A DNA stretch of 64,000 bases from Dipteronia dyeriana (GCA_032871835.1 CM065299.1:82899652-82963651); one strand, 5' to 3'; counted from the first letter of the stretch, positions 23,641 through 36,572 are shown. Numbers and translations are program-made. The notes: generated by a model not told the origin, from the letters alone.

Positions 23641-24560
23641 TTAATTGCTTCCGCTAATGATGCTAATGTTGATGTGAATGTTTGGCATGCTAGGCTGGGT
23701 CATATTGGCCAAGATAGGATGAACAGATTGGCTAGAGAGGGTCTCTTAGGTTCATTTAATAAAATAGAGTTACAGATATGTGAAAATTGTCTAGCTGGAA
23801 AAACAACTAGAAAACCATTTGAAAAGGGAACTAGAGCTGAAAATCCATTACAATTAATTCACTCTAACATTTGTGGACCAATAAGTGTTAAAGCAAGGCA
23901 TGGTGCCTCGTACTTTATTACATTCATAGATGACTTTACCCATTTTGGTTATGTCTATTTGATTTCTCATAAGTCTGAAGCATTGGATTGTTTCAAATCA
24001 TACTTGAACTTAGTAGAGAATCAATTAGATAAAAGGGTTAAAGCATTACGTACTGACAGGGGGTGTGAATACCTTTCAGATCAATTCAAGGAATTGTGTG
24101 ATAAAAAAGGTATTCAAAGACAGTAAACTATTCCTAGGACTCCGTAACAAAATGGTGTAGCGGAAAGAAGGAATAGAACATTACTTGAAATGGTTAGGTC
24201 TATGATGGCTCAAGCAAATCTACCAGTACACAATTGGGGAGATTCTTTGCTAACTGCCACATATGCACTTAAGTGAGTCCCCACAAAGTTAGTCACTTCC
24301 ATACCTTATGCGTTATGGACAGGTAGAAAACCTGACTTAACATATCTGCGACCTTGGGGGTACGCGGGTTACGTACATTAGAAAATTAGGTGCAAGAGGA
24401 AAGAAATGTATCTTTGTTAGATACTCTGAGCATTCAAAAGGATATGTACTCATAGATGAAAACTCAGATGGAAGTGTGATGAGATAGAGTCACGAGATAT
24501 TAATTTTTTAGAGAGTTAATTTCCTAATAGAGGTAAAGTTGATAGAGATATCCGATTCTA
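23605..24560 (+). pseudogene. pol: Copia3 integrase
   Basis: Zinc-binding start WHARLGHIGQDRMNRL with C-x2-C (CENCLAG), then the catalytic core IHSNICGPISV, FITFIDDFTHFGYVYL, TDRGCEYLS and NGVAERRNRTLLEMVR with the final catalytic Glu. Stops occur at 24124, 24148, 24274 and 24379, and the C-terminal part is out of frame around 24380-24560. The frame overlaps the end of the protease reading at 23605-23640, so a frameshift separates them. Confidence 0.85.
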
Positions 24561-24564
24561 TAAA

Positions 24565-25760
24565 TTGGGTAATCAAATCAAGGTATCAAATCTAAATACT
24601 CGACTTGAAGTTAATGTGGATCTATCTGTGACTTCTGTCCCTAGTGGGAGTGATACTCCACTTAAAGTAAATACAGAAATACTTGGACCTTCTGATCTTA
24701 GTGGGAGTAATAAGGTTGTTGAGACAACATTTGTGGATTTACCAACTCGTAGAAGCAATCGTGGAAATGTTCCTCGTCGTCGTTTTGAGATTGAAGAGGA
24801 AGCATTTATGATTGCTTCACATGATGTTGATGAGCCTAAAAATGTTAATGGGGCTCTCAACTTTCCTGACAAGGAATTATGGAAAAAAGCTATGCAAGAG
24901 GAGATGGATTCGATGAAAAGTAACCATGTCTGGGACTTGGTTGACTTACCACCTGGAAGAAAAGCCATTGGAAATAAATGGGTTCTTCGTGTCAAACAAA
25001 AGGAGGATGGCACAATAGAGAGACATAAAGCGCGCTTAGTCGTAAAAGGTTATACTCAACAAGAGGGTATTGACTATAAAGAAACATTTTCCCCTGTGGT
25101 TAGGTTTGCTTCAATACGCCTTATTGTGGCAATCGTCGCACATATGGACCTGGAATTGCATCAAATGGATGTAAAAACAACATTTCTCAATGAAGAATTG
25201 GATGAAGAAATTTACATGAAACAACCTCTAAATTTTGTTTCAAAAGGCCAGGAGCGTAAAGTTTGTAAGCTCAAAAGGTCAATATAGGGTTTGAAACAAT
25301 TGTCCAGACAATGGTACATACGGTTCCATCAGGCTGTTATGTCTTATGGGTTCAAAATGGCTGAAGAAGACCATTGTGTGTATATAAAACGAAATAAAGA
25401 TAAGTATATGATACTATCTTTATATGTGGATGATATTTTGTTGGTTGGAAATTGTAAAGAATTTGTGTTAACCATTAAGAAATGGTTATCTTCAAAATTT
25501 GAGATAAAAGATATGGGTGAGGCTGCCTATATTTTAGGAGTCAAAATTACAAGAGATCGTTCGAAGAAACTTCTTGCTCTGTCATAAGAGTCTTATATAA
25601 GGAAAATTCTTAAACATTTTAACATGGCTGATTGTAAGCCTATGGATACACCTGTATCAAAGGGATAAACTCTGAGTCTCGACATGTGTCCTAAAACTCC
25701 TCAAAAATTTGAAAGAATGAAAGATGTTCCTTATTTCAGTGCTATCGGCAGTCTCATGTA
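24565..25760 (+). pseudogene. pol: Copia3 reverse transcriptase
   Basis: It begins with a variable linker, then WKKAMQEEMDSMKSNHVWDL, KWVLRVKQKEDG, KARLVVKGYTQQEGIDY, ETFSPVVR, HQMDVKTTFLN, GLKQLSRQWY and catalytic LYVDDILLVGN at about 25420-25452. Stops at 25285, 25585 and 25666 break the frame. The YVDD box is intact; the usual AFLNG is TFLNE here. Confidence 0.88.
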
Positions 25761-26399
25761 TGCTATGATGTGTACAAGACCGGATATCTGCTATGCGGTA
25801 AGTTTCATAAGTAGATATCAATCCAATCCTAGAAAGAAGCATTGGGTTATCGTGAAGAGAATATTGGTGTATCTTAAAGGTACCGCTGATTACTTCCTTT
25901 GTTACCAAGGTGGAGATTTACGTCTCATTGGATATACAGATGCTTATTGGGAAGGTGATCTGGATGAGCGAAAATCAACATCAGGATATGCTTTCCTACT
26001 CAGTGATAGTGCTATCTCTTGGAGTAGCAAGAAACAGACATGTATTGCTCTGTCAACTATGGAGGCAGAATTTATGGCTTGTTCCACAGTAGTACAGGAA
26101 GCTGTCTGGCTTAAAAGATTAATAGAAGATTTGGATGTCTCTAAGGACAATGGGAAGCCAGTAACCATTTACTGTGATAGTCAAGCAGCAATTGCTTATA
26201 CTAAAGACTCTAAGTATCACAATAAATCCAAACACATATAGACAAAATATAATTTTGTCAGAGACATCGTGTTGAAGAAAGAAGTAATGATTTAATACAT
26301 TTCAACCTATGAGATGGTAACTGATCCTATCACTAAATTTGTGACTAGAGATGTTTATGAGTCACATGCCAAGTCATTAGATTTGCGTAGATTGTAATA
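25684..26399 (+). pseudogene. pol: Copia3 RNase H
   Basis: GSLMYAMMCTRPDICYAV connection, GYTDAYWEGDLDERKSTSGY with catalytic Asp, SKKQTCIALSTMEAEFMA with Glu, and IYCDSQAAI with Asp. The end AKSLDLRRL stops at 26394. A stop at 26239 and another at 26294 interrupt the C-terminus. Confidence 0.88.
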
Positions 26400-27500
26400 A
26401 TAGATTGAATCACTGTACTAAACGATGTTATTATAGTTATAAATAAAATTGATTTCTGTTTGAAATTGTACTAGCATGTTGTATTTCACATATAAGTATG
26501 TCATCAGGTTGAGACCAGCATTCTGACACGTGCGGTCGCCTCAGTTGTTTAGAGAAACAAGCTGAGATGAGACACATATATATTAAATGATATATGAGAA
26601 ATATATTCTTAAAGGAGCTTATATATACATATATGAAAATGTCGCCTTAACTATGTCAAGATGAGGTTCTTAACAAATATACATATAAATATCTTAGAAC
26701 CGATCATGATAGACCTCACTATCATTGATGCCTGATTAAGCCATATGTGAGATCTTAATGTGGCGTTAAAAGGTGGCGAGCTTTTAAGAACTCAAGTTAG
26801 TCACAGGGTGTGTGGATGAACTTAAATCTGTACAGTGATTTAAGAAAAGACATAGTCATTCATATTTAGAATAAAGATCACTGTAACACGTGTTTCATAC
26901 CGCGTGTGCTATTTGTGGCCGATGTGAAAAATGAGAGAATGAATCTCTGCTTTCTCATTGTGTAAGTTCCATTGAAGTTATATTAAAAACTTCAAATGAT
27001 GTCCTTATGACTATTCACTTTGTCTTGAAGTGAAAGAATAGTGTTAGCACCTTTAGCATGTTATTTTTATGGCTATGATAATCTAGGCTATGGGACATGT
27101 CTAAAGTAACAGTTGTTTTGGAGACTAAAAGACAAAGATGGAATGGGAAGATTTAATAATTTTTTATCTTAATTATGTGTTTACCTGCTAGCCAATTGTA
27201 TTTGAAGATAAAATTGTAAATACATAAAAAATGTGATAAAGTCAAGTATAGTTTCTTGAGGGATTAAGTATGCTTTTGGACTGATAAAAATTTAAGAAAT
27301 TAAATCTAGGAAACAACAAATAAACAATGTTATATCTCTTGTAAATAATGGATTTACAATTGAGATTCCAAAACTCCTCTTATTCATATTGATTGTTCAT
27401 AGACCACACAGTATATTTATTTGTATGAATACTCTTTTATAATTTTATGATGATATCATAATTGTGCTATTTCTAATGGAGTTATGGTGGACCCACTTGT
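26400..27500 (+). other. Copia3 3' untranslated stretch
   Basis: Non-coding 1.1 kb between pol and the polypurine tract, with no ORF over 60 codons. It includes several ATATATA patches around 26575-26690. Confidence 0.6.
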
Positions 27501-27512
27501 GCGAGTGGGAGA
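27501..27512 (+). other. Copia3 polypurine tract
   Basis: GCGAGTGGGAGA directly before the LTR start TGTTAG at 27513. Confidence 0.78.
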
Positions 27513-27871
27513 TGTTAGTTTTAATATTGGGTACACCCAAGATGAGTCCAAACCCAAAGTCATGGATTTGACCCATGAAGCCTAACCCAACATATTTTGA
27601 TAACTGTAGTAGTTATCAGTGAATAACTGCCAGAGCAGTTTACTGCAATATATATATATGCAGTTATTACAGAAGCAAGTCAATTGTCAGTAAAAATAAA
27701 ATTACGTACGATTCTATTGATAACAGAGAGAAACAGAAAATGAGTATAGGTTCTTATACTATGAACAAAGTTTGGGTTCCTGATTGGTGACTCTAATCTG
27801 ACCTGTGATTCATTCAATTTTTCAATACTTAAAAAGATGTGTTAACATATTTTTCATATCGTAGAATTTCA
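27513..27871 (+). repeat. Copia3 3' LTR
   Basis: 359 bp, TG...CA bounded, paired with 19155-19533. The end is defined by the shared GTAGAATTTCA. Confidence 0.88.
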
Positions 27872-29445
27872 TTAATAATTATATATAAATATTAAGTTTC
27901 TTTCTATAATTATATATAAATATTAAGTTTCTTGTGAGTACGGTATGATGATGATTATTATTATGTTTAAACTAATGTAATTTGGAGTTGTAAGTTTTTT
28001 TTTAATTTTATTGCATGGTGCAAATGCTTATAAAATTCTTTTCGGTAAAAAAAACTTATAAAATTATAACTAGTGCAAATATATAATTTTTATTATTATT
28101 ATGTTATGCTTTGTTATTTTTTTCAACATATTTTCTTTCATATAAGAATATTGATCATATTTTCAATAATTTTATCATGAAATATAAATAACTATTTAAT
28201 CCATACACATTTAAAATATTAAAAAGTTCAAATCATCATTATTCATTATTTAACTTTTTTAATGTTAATATTATAATTTTTAATTTGTTAAAAATTAAAA
28301 TTTATTAATTTATAATCATTAATATTTATTAAATACAATATACTACTCTACAATAACTTTGTCAAATAATGTATTATTTAATACAGTCTTATATAATATA
28401 TCACTAAACATTTGATTATACTAACAATAATACAATATAATATAGCTTAATATTATACAAATCAATCCAACGTAATACAATACAATACAATACAATGTGT
28501 CAAATAAGCTCTAGATCAAAAAGTACCATGTAATTTTTCTTTGCTCCAGTCAACAAATGTTTACAGAACATCCCATTTTACAGTAAGTTTTTTATTTTTC
28601 ACAAACAATTATGATGAATTCGAGATTTAAGAGAAGTGATTCTCATACTCTCATGGTATACATTTTATATTATTATTGATTTTTTTTTCAAATTTTTATA
28701 ATAAATTTAAGATTTTAAATAGAGACATAATTCGAACCACAACCGTTGTTTAACACATGCAATTAAACCCTCTCAACGTGGCGTAGATTTAAGAGTTATG
28801 CAATTAAACCGGTCTCGTCTAATCTTTTTGTTATTATTAGTTGGTTGATTGCACACATCTTAGTAGTTGTACGTTAAGGTACATACTGGTACACACCGTG
28901 TAAAGGTCGGCGCGCATTCATTATTAGTAAGTTAGGAAAAAAAAAAAAAGGGAGCTTAAAGTTTCTAATTAATTAATTATAAGATGAGAAAGTCTTATCA
29001 AACTCTTCCATTAATCAGAAATTCAGAAGGCCATTATCATCAATTTCATCCCACTTTTCTTTTTCTATCACCGTGCTCCTAATACTTGTGATACGCAATA
29101 GTCATGGGCTCTCAAGAATCAATTGTTTTTTTTTTATTCCTTCTTATTGTAAATAACCCCTCCTGTTTGTTTATTTATTTATTTGTTTAGAATTAGGATT
29201 TATAGAACATCATAAAATCAATCACTGCAAGCACGATTTGAAATATAATTTAATCTTAATTTAATTTACATCTTCATCACATATTGCAGTTATTTTTCAG
29301 TCCGTTTTCGTTTTTATTTTTCAAAAACAATTTCAAATTCACGTTTGTTAACCGTTTTTTATTTTATTTTCAAAAAATAAAAATAAAATGAAAAACAAAA
29401 CCAGTATTAAAAGTGATTTTTTTTTTTAGAAAACACCAGATATTT
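27872..29445. other. AT-rich spacer
   Basis: No gene. It holds a 31-bp direct duplication (ATAATTATATATAAATATTAAGTTTCTT type, 27876-27932) and simple TACAA repeats at 28478-28498. Text at 29285-29420 resembles the adjacent TIR element. Confidence 0.45.
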
Positions 29446-30313
29446 AGGCCCTGTCCGGTACCGTTTTTCAAACGCAATTTTCGTTTTTGTTTTTGAAAAA
29501 TAGTTTAAATATTCGTTCAGTACTGTTTTCAAAATCATTTTCAAAAAGATTTTTCAAATCATTTTCAACTTTAATGACTTAACATGAAAAATAAATAGAA
29601 AACAACTATCTGATGTTTTTGTTTTTGTTTTCCATTTTTTTTTCACTTCGAGATTTTTTTAAACTCAAAACAAAACGAATGACACTTTCATATGCTCATC
29701 ATGAACACAATCTCAAAAAATTCATCTGATCATCATTAACACAATCTAGAAAAACAACACTGCTTCGAAATCGTCTCACTAACAGCCACAACTTCAACAT
29801 CATCAAATACATTATATCTAATTAACGGTTAAAAAACCATGGAATTATAGGAGATGAAGAGAGAAGATTGGAACAAGATGAAGAGAAATGAGGATGACGG
29901 ACAGATATGGAGGAGATGAAGGGATCGAGCAAGTTGAAGTAGAGATCCAAACTGATAGTTGAGAGAAGATGAAGGGAGGCAACAGAGTAATGAAGGAAAG
30001 AAAAATAATGAAAAAAGTTATGGTTTTAAGCAATATATATATGTATGTATAATGATTATGTGTGGTAAGTCTATTGTAACACCATAGAACACACCAATAT
30101 TATATTGCCATGTGATTAAAATTATGGCTTTCAGTGTTTTGTTAATTATTACCGCCAGACGCATATTTACCATTTTCATTATCAGAATACAGCTTTCAAA
30201 ATATGTTACCAGACGTGTTTTTCAATAACGAAATTGAAACAAGAAATACTGTTTTCATTTTTGTTTTTATTTTCGAAAAGCAAACATGAAAAAATGTTAC
30301 CAGACGTACCTTT
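29446..30313. mobile_element. TIR DNA element (hAT/MITE-like), inserted in gypsy1
   Basis: The left end AGGCCCTGTCCGGTACCGTTTTTC and the reverse complement of the right end AGGTACGTCTGGTAACATTTTTTC are clearly the same terminal repeat. Sub-terminal CCAGACGYRTTTTT motifs recur at 30153, 30206 and 30298. No transposase is present and no clean target duplication could be read. A relative is present at 60795-60930. Superfamily is uncertain. Confidence 0.5.
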
Positions 30314-30760
30314 ATTTTTGTTACCAGGCAATGATCCAACGGGATGGATTTTCAAGGCTGAACAGTACTTCGAATTCAAGGGTATTTCCTCCTCACAACA
30401 GGTACAATTGGCGTCGTTTCACCTTGAGAAGGTAGCACTTCAATGGTACTGATGGTGCACCAAAAACAAAGGACCTTTGAGTTGGGATGAGTTTACCAAA
30501 GCCCTTCTAAAACGATTCAGACCAACAGATTACGATGACCCATCAAAGGCTCTTTCACGGCTTAAACATACCACCACCGTTACAGCTTATCAGGAAGCAT
30601 TCGAAAAACTATCGCATATGGTTGACGATTTACCGGAAAATTTCTTGGTGGGTAGTTTTATAGCAGGTCTGAAGGACGAAATCCGACTTGACGTGCGTTT
30701 CAAACAACTCATGGCACTATCTGAAACCATAAGTGTTCACACTTAACCGAATACTGGAAT
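30314..30760 (+). pseudogene. gag: Gypsy1 gag (capsid part)
   Basis: NDPTGWIFKAEQYFEF, FHLEKVALQWY, then after one in-frame stop (TGA 30450) WDEFTKALLKRFRP, SRLKHTTTVTAYQEAFEKL and FIAGLKDEIRLDVR: a complete retrotrans_gag capsid block. The N-terminus is lost to the TIR element at 30313. The reading is cut at 30760 by gypsy2 insertion and resumes for about 13 codons after its TSD at 37378. Confidence 0.85.
30756..30760. repeat. Target-site duplication of gypsy2, left
   Basis: GGAAT, identical to 37378-37382 on the other side of gypsy2. Confidence 0.9.
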
Positions 30761-31569
30761 TGATATGAACCTCATCATGAGCAGTGAGACCCGGAACCAA
30801 TATATGGTAACGAAGAATTGTTTTATAATCAAGTTTATAAACAAAGAACGCTATCGGACCGTGACCCGTTACCTATAAGCAGTTAAGAATCAATGATATT
30901 AAGAAGTTGAAGACGCCACACTCAATAACAAGAAGGAGATGTGAGTGATATGTTGAGTTTTTAGAACCAAAAGAGATGAACTCTCACTATTTTTATTAAA
31001 TTCAAGTCTACCAAAAAGTTACATCATTCGTTCCTTTATAAACTAAAACCCTAATCGAAAAGAAATGCTACAAGCTAGCCCTAAAAGGAAACAAGAAAAT
31101 TCGGTCATTAAGGTCTTACAACTAGAAAACTAAATCGGGCAATAATTGTCTTACAAATGAAAAAAACTAAATCAAGCAACTATTGACTTGCTCCCTAATT
31201 GGAAGGTTAAATCTGGAAACAAATCAGCCCCTTAATTTGGGAAACAAATCAACTATTATTCTTTGAAAATTAAAAGGAAATAAATCAATCGAAATTGAAT
31301 CTCCTAAACCCTTTGCTGCTCACCACACGCCCAAAATTGTGCCATATGCCCAAGTCTCCTCTTATTTGGCCCAATCAATTACCTTGATAACATTAATTAA
31401 GCCTTGGTCTTCATGTGGGCTTATCTTTGACTTCAACAATTCAAAATAAGCCCAAGTGTCTTGAATTAGGCAATTTAGTGCTTCTTTAAATCTCTTAGCT
31501 CTTGCCCTTGTTATTGGCTCAACTGGAACATGCAATGGATCCCTTGATGCAGCTTCCTTATTCTCATCA
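30761..31569 (-). repeat. Gypsy2 3' LTR
   Basis: 809 bp. Bounded by TGATATGAACC and CTCATCA, homologous to 36573-37377. Positions 31362-31569 also encode the C-terminus of pol. Confidence 0.9.
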
Positions 31570-32656
31570 TTCCTTCCCTCTTGAAACGGATTTGTCCTCA
31601 AATCGTTACCTACATCAAAAGGAGACAAATCAGAAACATTGAAGCTTGCACTAACATTATACTCACCTGGAAGATCTAACTTGTATGTGTTGTCATTGAT
31701 CCTTTCAATCACTTGAAATGGGTCATCTCCCCTTGGAAGTAGTTTAGAACACCGTTGGGCTAGAAACTGTTCCTTCCTCATATGCAACCACACCCAATCA
31801 CCGGGCTCAACCACAACTTTCTTATGCCCTTTATTTGCTTGGTTGGCATATTGTTCAGTTGTTCTCTCTATGTTTTGTCGAGTCTTTTCATGGATTTGCT
31901 TAACAAAATCTACCTTTTTCTTCCCATCCAAGTTAACATGCTCATTCACAGGTAAAGGAATTAAATCCAAATGAGTCAATGGGTTAAAACCATACACAAT
32001 TTCAATAGGCAAAAAATGAGTTCCATAATTCACACTCCTATTATAAGCAAACTCTACATGCGGCAAACAATCCTCCCATGTTTTCAAGTTCTTTTACATT
32101 ATAGCATGCAACAAGGTAGATAAAGTCCTATTAACTACTTCAGTTTGACCATCGGTTGTGGATGACAAGTAGTAGAAAATAAAATTTTAGTGCCTTGCTT
32201 ACCCCACAAAGTCTTCCAAAAGTAGCTTAAGAACTTAGCATCTCTATCCGAAACAATGGTCTTAGGTATGCCATGTAATCTCACAATTTCTTTGAAAAAT
32301 AAAGCAGCAATAAGTGATGCATCATCAGTTTTATGCCAAGGAATGAAATGTGCCATTTTAGAAAATCTATCAACAACCACATATGTAGAACCCCTACCCC
32401 TTTTTGACCTAGGCAAACGCAACACAAAATCTATAGAAATGTCAATCCAAGGTCCACTAGGTATAGGCAAAGGAGTATATAATCTGTGAGGCTTAATCCT
32501 AGACTCGGCATGTCTACATGTAATGAATTTCTCACAGATTCTTTCTATATCACGTTTCATATGAGGCCAAAAAAAATGTTCATGCAAAGTATCTAGTGTC
32601 TTAGCTACACCAAAATGCCTCATCAAACCTCCCCCATAAGCTTCTCCAACAAGCAA
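31362..32656 (-). pseudogene. pol: Gypsy2 integrase, with C-terminus inside the LTR
   Basis: The zinc region (32600-32500) is followed by [48 protein letters not shown] and, after a frame break near 32135, HVEFAYNRSVNYGTHFLP and VEPGDWVWLHMRKEQF. The tail has FNVSDLSPFDVG, FQEGRNDE, then TRARAKRFKEALN and a stop at 31362. The last 69 codons are inside the 3' LTR. The purine tract CAAGAGGGAAGGAA at about 31570-31583 that must prime plus-strand DNA also encodes QEGRN. No chromodomain is recognised. Confidence 0.88.
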
Positions 32657-33394
32657 TTAACGCAAAGAACTCTTAGGCATGCATAATTTTGTTTCTCTAA
32701 ACAAATATCCATCATGCCTAAAAAATTTACCAAATGCAACATTTTCACATGCATTGAATACATTGCCAAAATCAAAATCTTCCACATACAATTCTTTAAT
32801 GTAGTCAAACCCAAACAATCTAGCATCCAAAGTAGAAAGTAGAACGTACCTTCTAGACAGAGCATCAGCGACCACATTCTCCTTACCTTTTTTGTACCTG
32901 ATCAGATATGGAAATGTTTCAATGAACTCCACCCACTTGGCATGTCACTTATTTAGCATGTGTTGCCATTTTATATGCTTCAAAGATTCATGATCCGTGT
33001 GAATCACAAATTCTTTCGGCCAAAGGTAATGTTGTCAAGTTTCTAATGCCCTAATCAAAGCATACATCTTCTTGTCATAGGTAGGATAATTCAAGGCCGT
33101 TCCCCTTATCTTCTCACTAAAATAAGCAATGGGACGACCTTCTTGCATTAGAACAGCTCCAATACCTATTCCTGAAGTATCACACTTAATCAAAAAAGTT
33201 TTAGCAAAGTCAGGCAAAGCAAGCAAATGTGCATTAGTTAATTTTTCCTTAATCAAATTAAATGTCTTTTCTTGTTCATTACCCCACTTAAAATCCACAT
33301 TCTTTTCAGTTAGAGGTGTAGCTACACTACTAAAATCTTTCACAAACCTCCTATAAAAACTAGCCAACCCATGAAAACTTCTCACTTGTTCCAC
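32657..33394 (-). pseudogene. pol: Gypsy2 RNase H
   Basis: [32 protein letters not shown] (catalytic Asp context), [22 protein letters not shown], then after stops near 33030-32935 the tail [22 protein letters not shown]. Degraded in the middle. Confidence 0.87.
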
Positions 33395-33499
33395 AGTTGT
33401 AGGTTTCGGCCACTCTTTTATTGCTTAACCTTTTCTTCATCAACCTCAATCCCCTTAGCACTAACAACAAAACCCAGAAATACAAACTTATCGGTACAA

Positions 33500-34330
33500 A
33501 AGGTACACTTTTTGAGATTAGCAAACAACTTTTCTATTCTTAAAACACCTAAAACAAGTTTTAATGTTCAACATGCTCATCCAAGTTTTTGCTATAATCA
33601 GAATGTCATCAAAATACACAACCACAAACTTTCCAATAAAAGCACGCAAAACATGGTTCATTAATCTCATGAAAGTACTTGGTGTATTAGTTAATCCAAA
33701 AGGCAATACTAACCACTTATATAAACCATATTTTGTTTTGAAAGTAGTTTTCCACTCATCACCTTCCTTTATCCTAATTTAATGATATCCACTTTTAAGA
33801 TCAATTTTAGTAAAAACAATAGAACCATGCAATTCTTTAAGCATATCATCTAATCTAGGAATAGGATGTTGATACTTTACAGTGATATTGTTGATGGCAC
33901 GACAATCAACGCATATCCTTCATGTTCCATCCTTCTTTGGCACAAGCAACACGGGAACCGCACAAGAAATCATGCTCTCACACACATACCCCTTTTCCAT
34001 GAGCTCACTAACCTGCCTTTGAAGTTCCTTTTTCTCCTCAGGATTACTTCTATATGCTGGTCTATTTGGGATGGGTGCTCCGGGTACAAAGTCAATTTGG
34101 TGCTCAATCCCCCTTATTGGTGGTAAACCAATAGGCATCTCTTCGGGAAACACTTCATCAAAGTTCTGCAATAGAGAAACAATAACACTAGACAAGGAAG
34201 GGTTAAGTCCATTAGTACTAAAGCAAGCCTCTTTGTACAAAAGCACAATCATTTGCTGATTTGAAAACAAAACCTTTTTGATCTCACTCTCCCTTGCATA
34301 AAAGCTTACTTGTTTTTTTTTTCTCAACAA
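33500..34330 (-). pseudogene. pol: Gypsy2 reverse transcriptase
   Basis: [61 protein letters not shown], then [16 protein letters not shown] and catalytic VVYFDDIL at about 33630-33600. Stops at 33919 and about 33780 break it; the YFDD box is intact. Confidence 0.88.
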
Positions 34331-34920
34331 CCTCTTTTTTTCACCTTTTATTTCTTTTTTTCCTATTTCAGACTCTCTTTCTTTTCTCTCTCTTTCAATT
34401 GAACTCTCACTCTCACTCTTTTTTTGACATCTCTCTCTTTTCTTAACCTCACTTGATCTTCAGACACTTGTTTTGGGGTTAAAGGTACAAGAGTGGTTGA
34501 CTTTTTATTGAGTACAAAGGAGTATCTATTGGTATACCCATCGTGAGTCACATGCCTATCGAACTGCCATAGTCTCCCTAAAAGGATATGGCCGCATTCT
34601 TTGGTACCACATCACAAAGGACTTCATCTTTGTACTTTCCAATTGAAAATGACACCAACACTTGTTTAGTCACCTTGATTTCCCCAACATCATTTAACTA
34701 GTGTAGCTTATATGGTTTTGGATGCTTCGAAGTGGCTAAATTAAATTTCTCTGCAAAACTAGTGCTAGCCACATTAGTACAACTCCCATATCAATGATCA
34801 TGCTACATACATTATCATTAACATGGTACCGGGTGTGAAAAATGTTGTCACGTTGTACCTCATCATCTTCCTTGGCTTGAGCACTAAAAGCTCTTCTTGC
34901 TACCAAAAGCTCTCCATCCA
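34331..34920 (-). pseudogene. pol: Gypsy2 protease and linker
   Basis: RRAFSAQAKEDDEVQRDNIF, YHVNDNVCSMIID then GVVLMW, the usual approach to and site of the gypsy protease, where the G-S/T-x-N motif is broken by a frameshift. The linker to RT has HDGYTNRYSF and a charged KEREKKE tract. Confidence 0.7.
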
Positions 34921-36146
34921 CCGGATATCAATATCACTTGCATCCTTCAAAGGTGGCATGGACTCATCATCAGATTCACCCTCGGATTCGATTTCACCAT
35001 CATCCTTCAAAACCATTACTCTCTTGTTTGGGCATTGAGATGCAATATGACATGCTCCTAAACACTTAAAGCACTTAATGTCATAATTTCTAGAAGGTTG
35101 AGAATCTGATGTACCTTGTTTTAATGTTCCTCCGGCCTTATGATCTTTGGAAGGTTCGGTCTTAGCCTTGAAACTAGGATGGTCATCCATCTTGCTCCAA
35201 TTCGGTTTCCATGATGATGAAGAACCCAGATTTTACCTAACCCGTGTGGAACTCTTTCTCTTCAAGTGTTGCTCCACCTTAATTGCCATGTGCACCATGT
35301 CACTCAATTCAACATAATGTTGCAACTCCACCACATTTTTTATGTCTCGGTTAGTCCACTTAAAAACCTAGCCATAGTAACCTCTCGGTCTTCCTCTACA
35401 TCAGCTCGAATCATAGCTATCTCAATCTCCTTGAAGTAGTCTTCAACACACTTAGACCCTTGAGTAAGAGTTTGCAATTTTTGAAACAAACCCCTATAAT
35501 AATGACTTGGAATGAAACACTTCCTCATGACAACTTTCGTCTCCTCCCAAGTCTCAATAGGTCTTTCTCCATTCCGTCTCCTACTCACAATCAGTTGATC
35601 TCACCAAACAATAGCATAATCGATGAATTCTATGGCAGCGAACTTCACCTTCTTCAATTCGGAATAGTCATGGCAGTCAAATACCAACTCTATTCTTTTT
35701 TCCCACTCCAAATAAGCTTCAGGATCAATTTTTCCTTGGAAAGTTGGGATCTTCACCTTGATACTACCTAAATTGTTATCAACCCTCTCTCTAACCTATC
35801 TCTTCTATTCCCATACATATCTTCTATATTCCCATGCCTAACTCCTCTACCTCTCATTCCACGCCTAAATTACATTAGACATCGATCATCCTCTTCTATG
35901 TAATTCCCATAATCGTCTTCATAATCATCCCTTGGTGGGTTCCTTTCTCTTCATTCCACATTAGGAGTCCTAATTGGCTGCTCCCTTTATGAACTAGACT
36001 CCACCTTATTTATTCTATCATGCACCTCACCAAACTTAATATTCATCTGCTCCATGTTTTTTTTGTATGGCTTTATACAAAAAATATTAAGATCTACCAT
36101 TTCTGGTGCATCATCGGATAAGTCTCTACTCTTATCACGTGACATA
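34900..36146 (-). pseudogene. gag: Gypsy2 gag
   Basis: Start ATG at 36146 (MSRDKSRDLSDDAPEM). A coiled-coil-like MEQMNIKFGEVHDRI follows, then the capsid block KIPTFQGKIDPEAYLEWEK (about 35760-35700), WEETKVVMRKCFIP, YFKEIEIAMIRADV and a CCHC knuckle CFKCLGACHIASQC at about 35075-35035. Stops at about 36000, 35600, 35340 and 35240 break the frame. Confidence 0.85.
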
Positions 36147-36558
36147 TTTAAAACCTGCAAAAAAATAAAATAGTAAGCCTCACAAACACTCCCTCACATG
36201 TTTTACTCTCAAAGATGGTGGCGCTCAAACTCACTCAATTCTTTTGGCTTTCACCCTCTGATGAGCTCACACACTCTTGCCATTTTCCACTATTTCAGTT
36301 CCTTATTTGACTTAGGAAGACATTCACAAGAAGTTCAAGAAAATAGATGTAGCAAAACAATATAACAAGAATAACAAAGACGAGATTCTACTGCTAGTTT
36401 TTTTTTACCGACCTTGATCAAATGAACTTAAGCACGACTTTTGGTACTTTTTTTTGTACCTGATTTGATCAAACGAATAGAAGTTTTTTTTTTAGAATCA
36501 AACGAAAATAGAGAAGAAGAAGAAAAGGGATAGTTTAAACCTGAGTTTAGAAACCTAA

Positions 36559-36570
36559 GCTTTGATACCA
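36559..36570 (-). other. Gypsy2 primer-binding site
   Basis: The minus strand reads TGGTATCAAAGC, one mismatch from the initiator tRNA-Met complement, two bases inside the 5' LTR. Confidence 0.78.
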
Positions 36571-36572
36571 AT

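Larger units (their letters stand above)
19155..27871 (+). mobile_element. Copia3: Ty1/copia element with both LTRs and an extra ORF
   Basis: The plus-strand order is LTR 19155-19533, tRNA-Met-type PBS, a 13-bp minisatellite, an acidic repeat-protein ORF (21022-21936), gag, protease, integrase, RT, RNase H, a 1.1-kb untranslated stretch (26400-27500), PPT and LTR 27513-27871. Flanks ATAAT (19150-19154) and TTAAT (27872-27876) agree at four of five bases. In a hand alignment of about 133 LTR bases I count 14 differences, so insertion is not recent. Coding regions carry many stops. Confidence 0.88.

Noticed and set aside
24573..25013. 146-aa minus-strand ORF
   Set aside because: Antisense shadow of the copia3 pol linker/RT.
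18275..28510. DNA transposon spanning copia3, from GCATGTTTGTTTGCATG (18283) to GTGTCAAATAAGCTC (28497)
   Set aside because: The two ends share only a vague pattern and no target duplication could be read.
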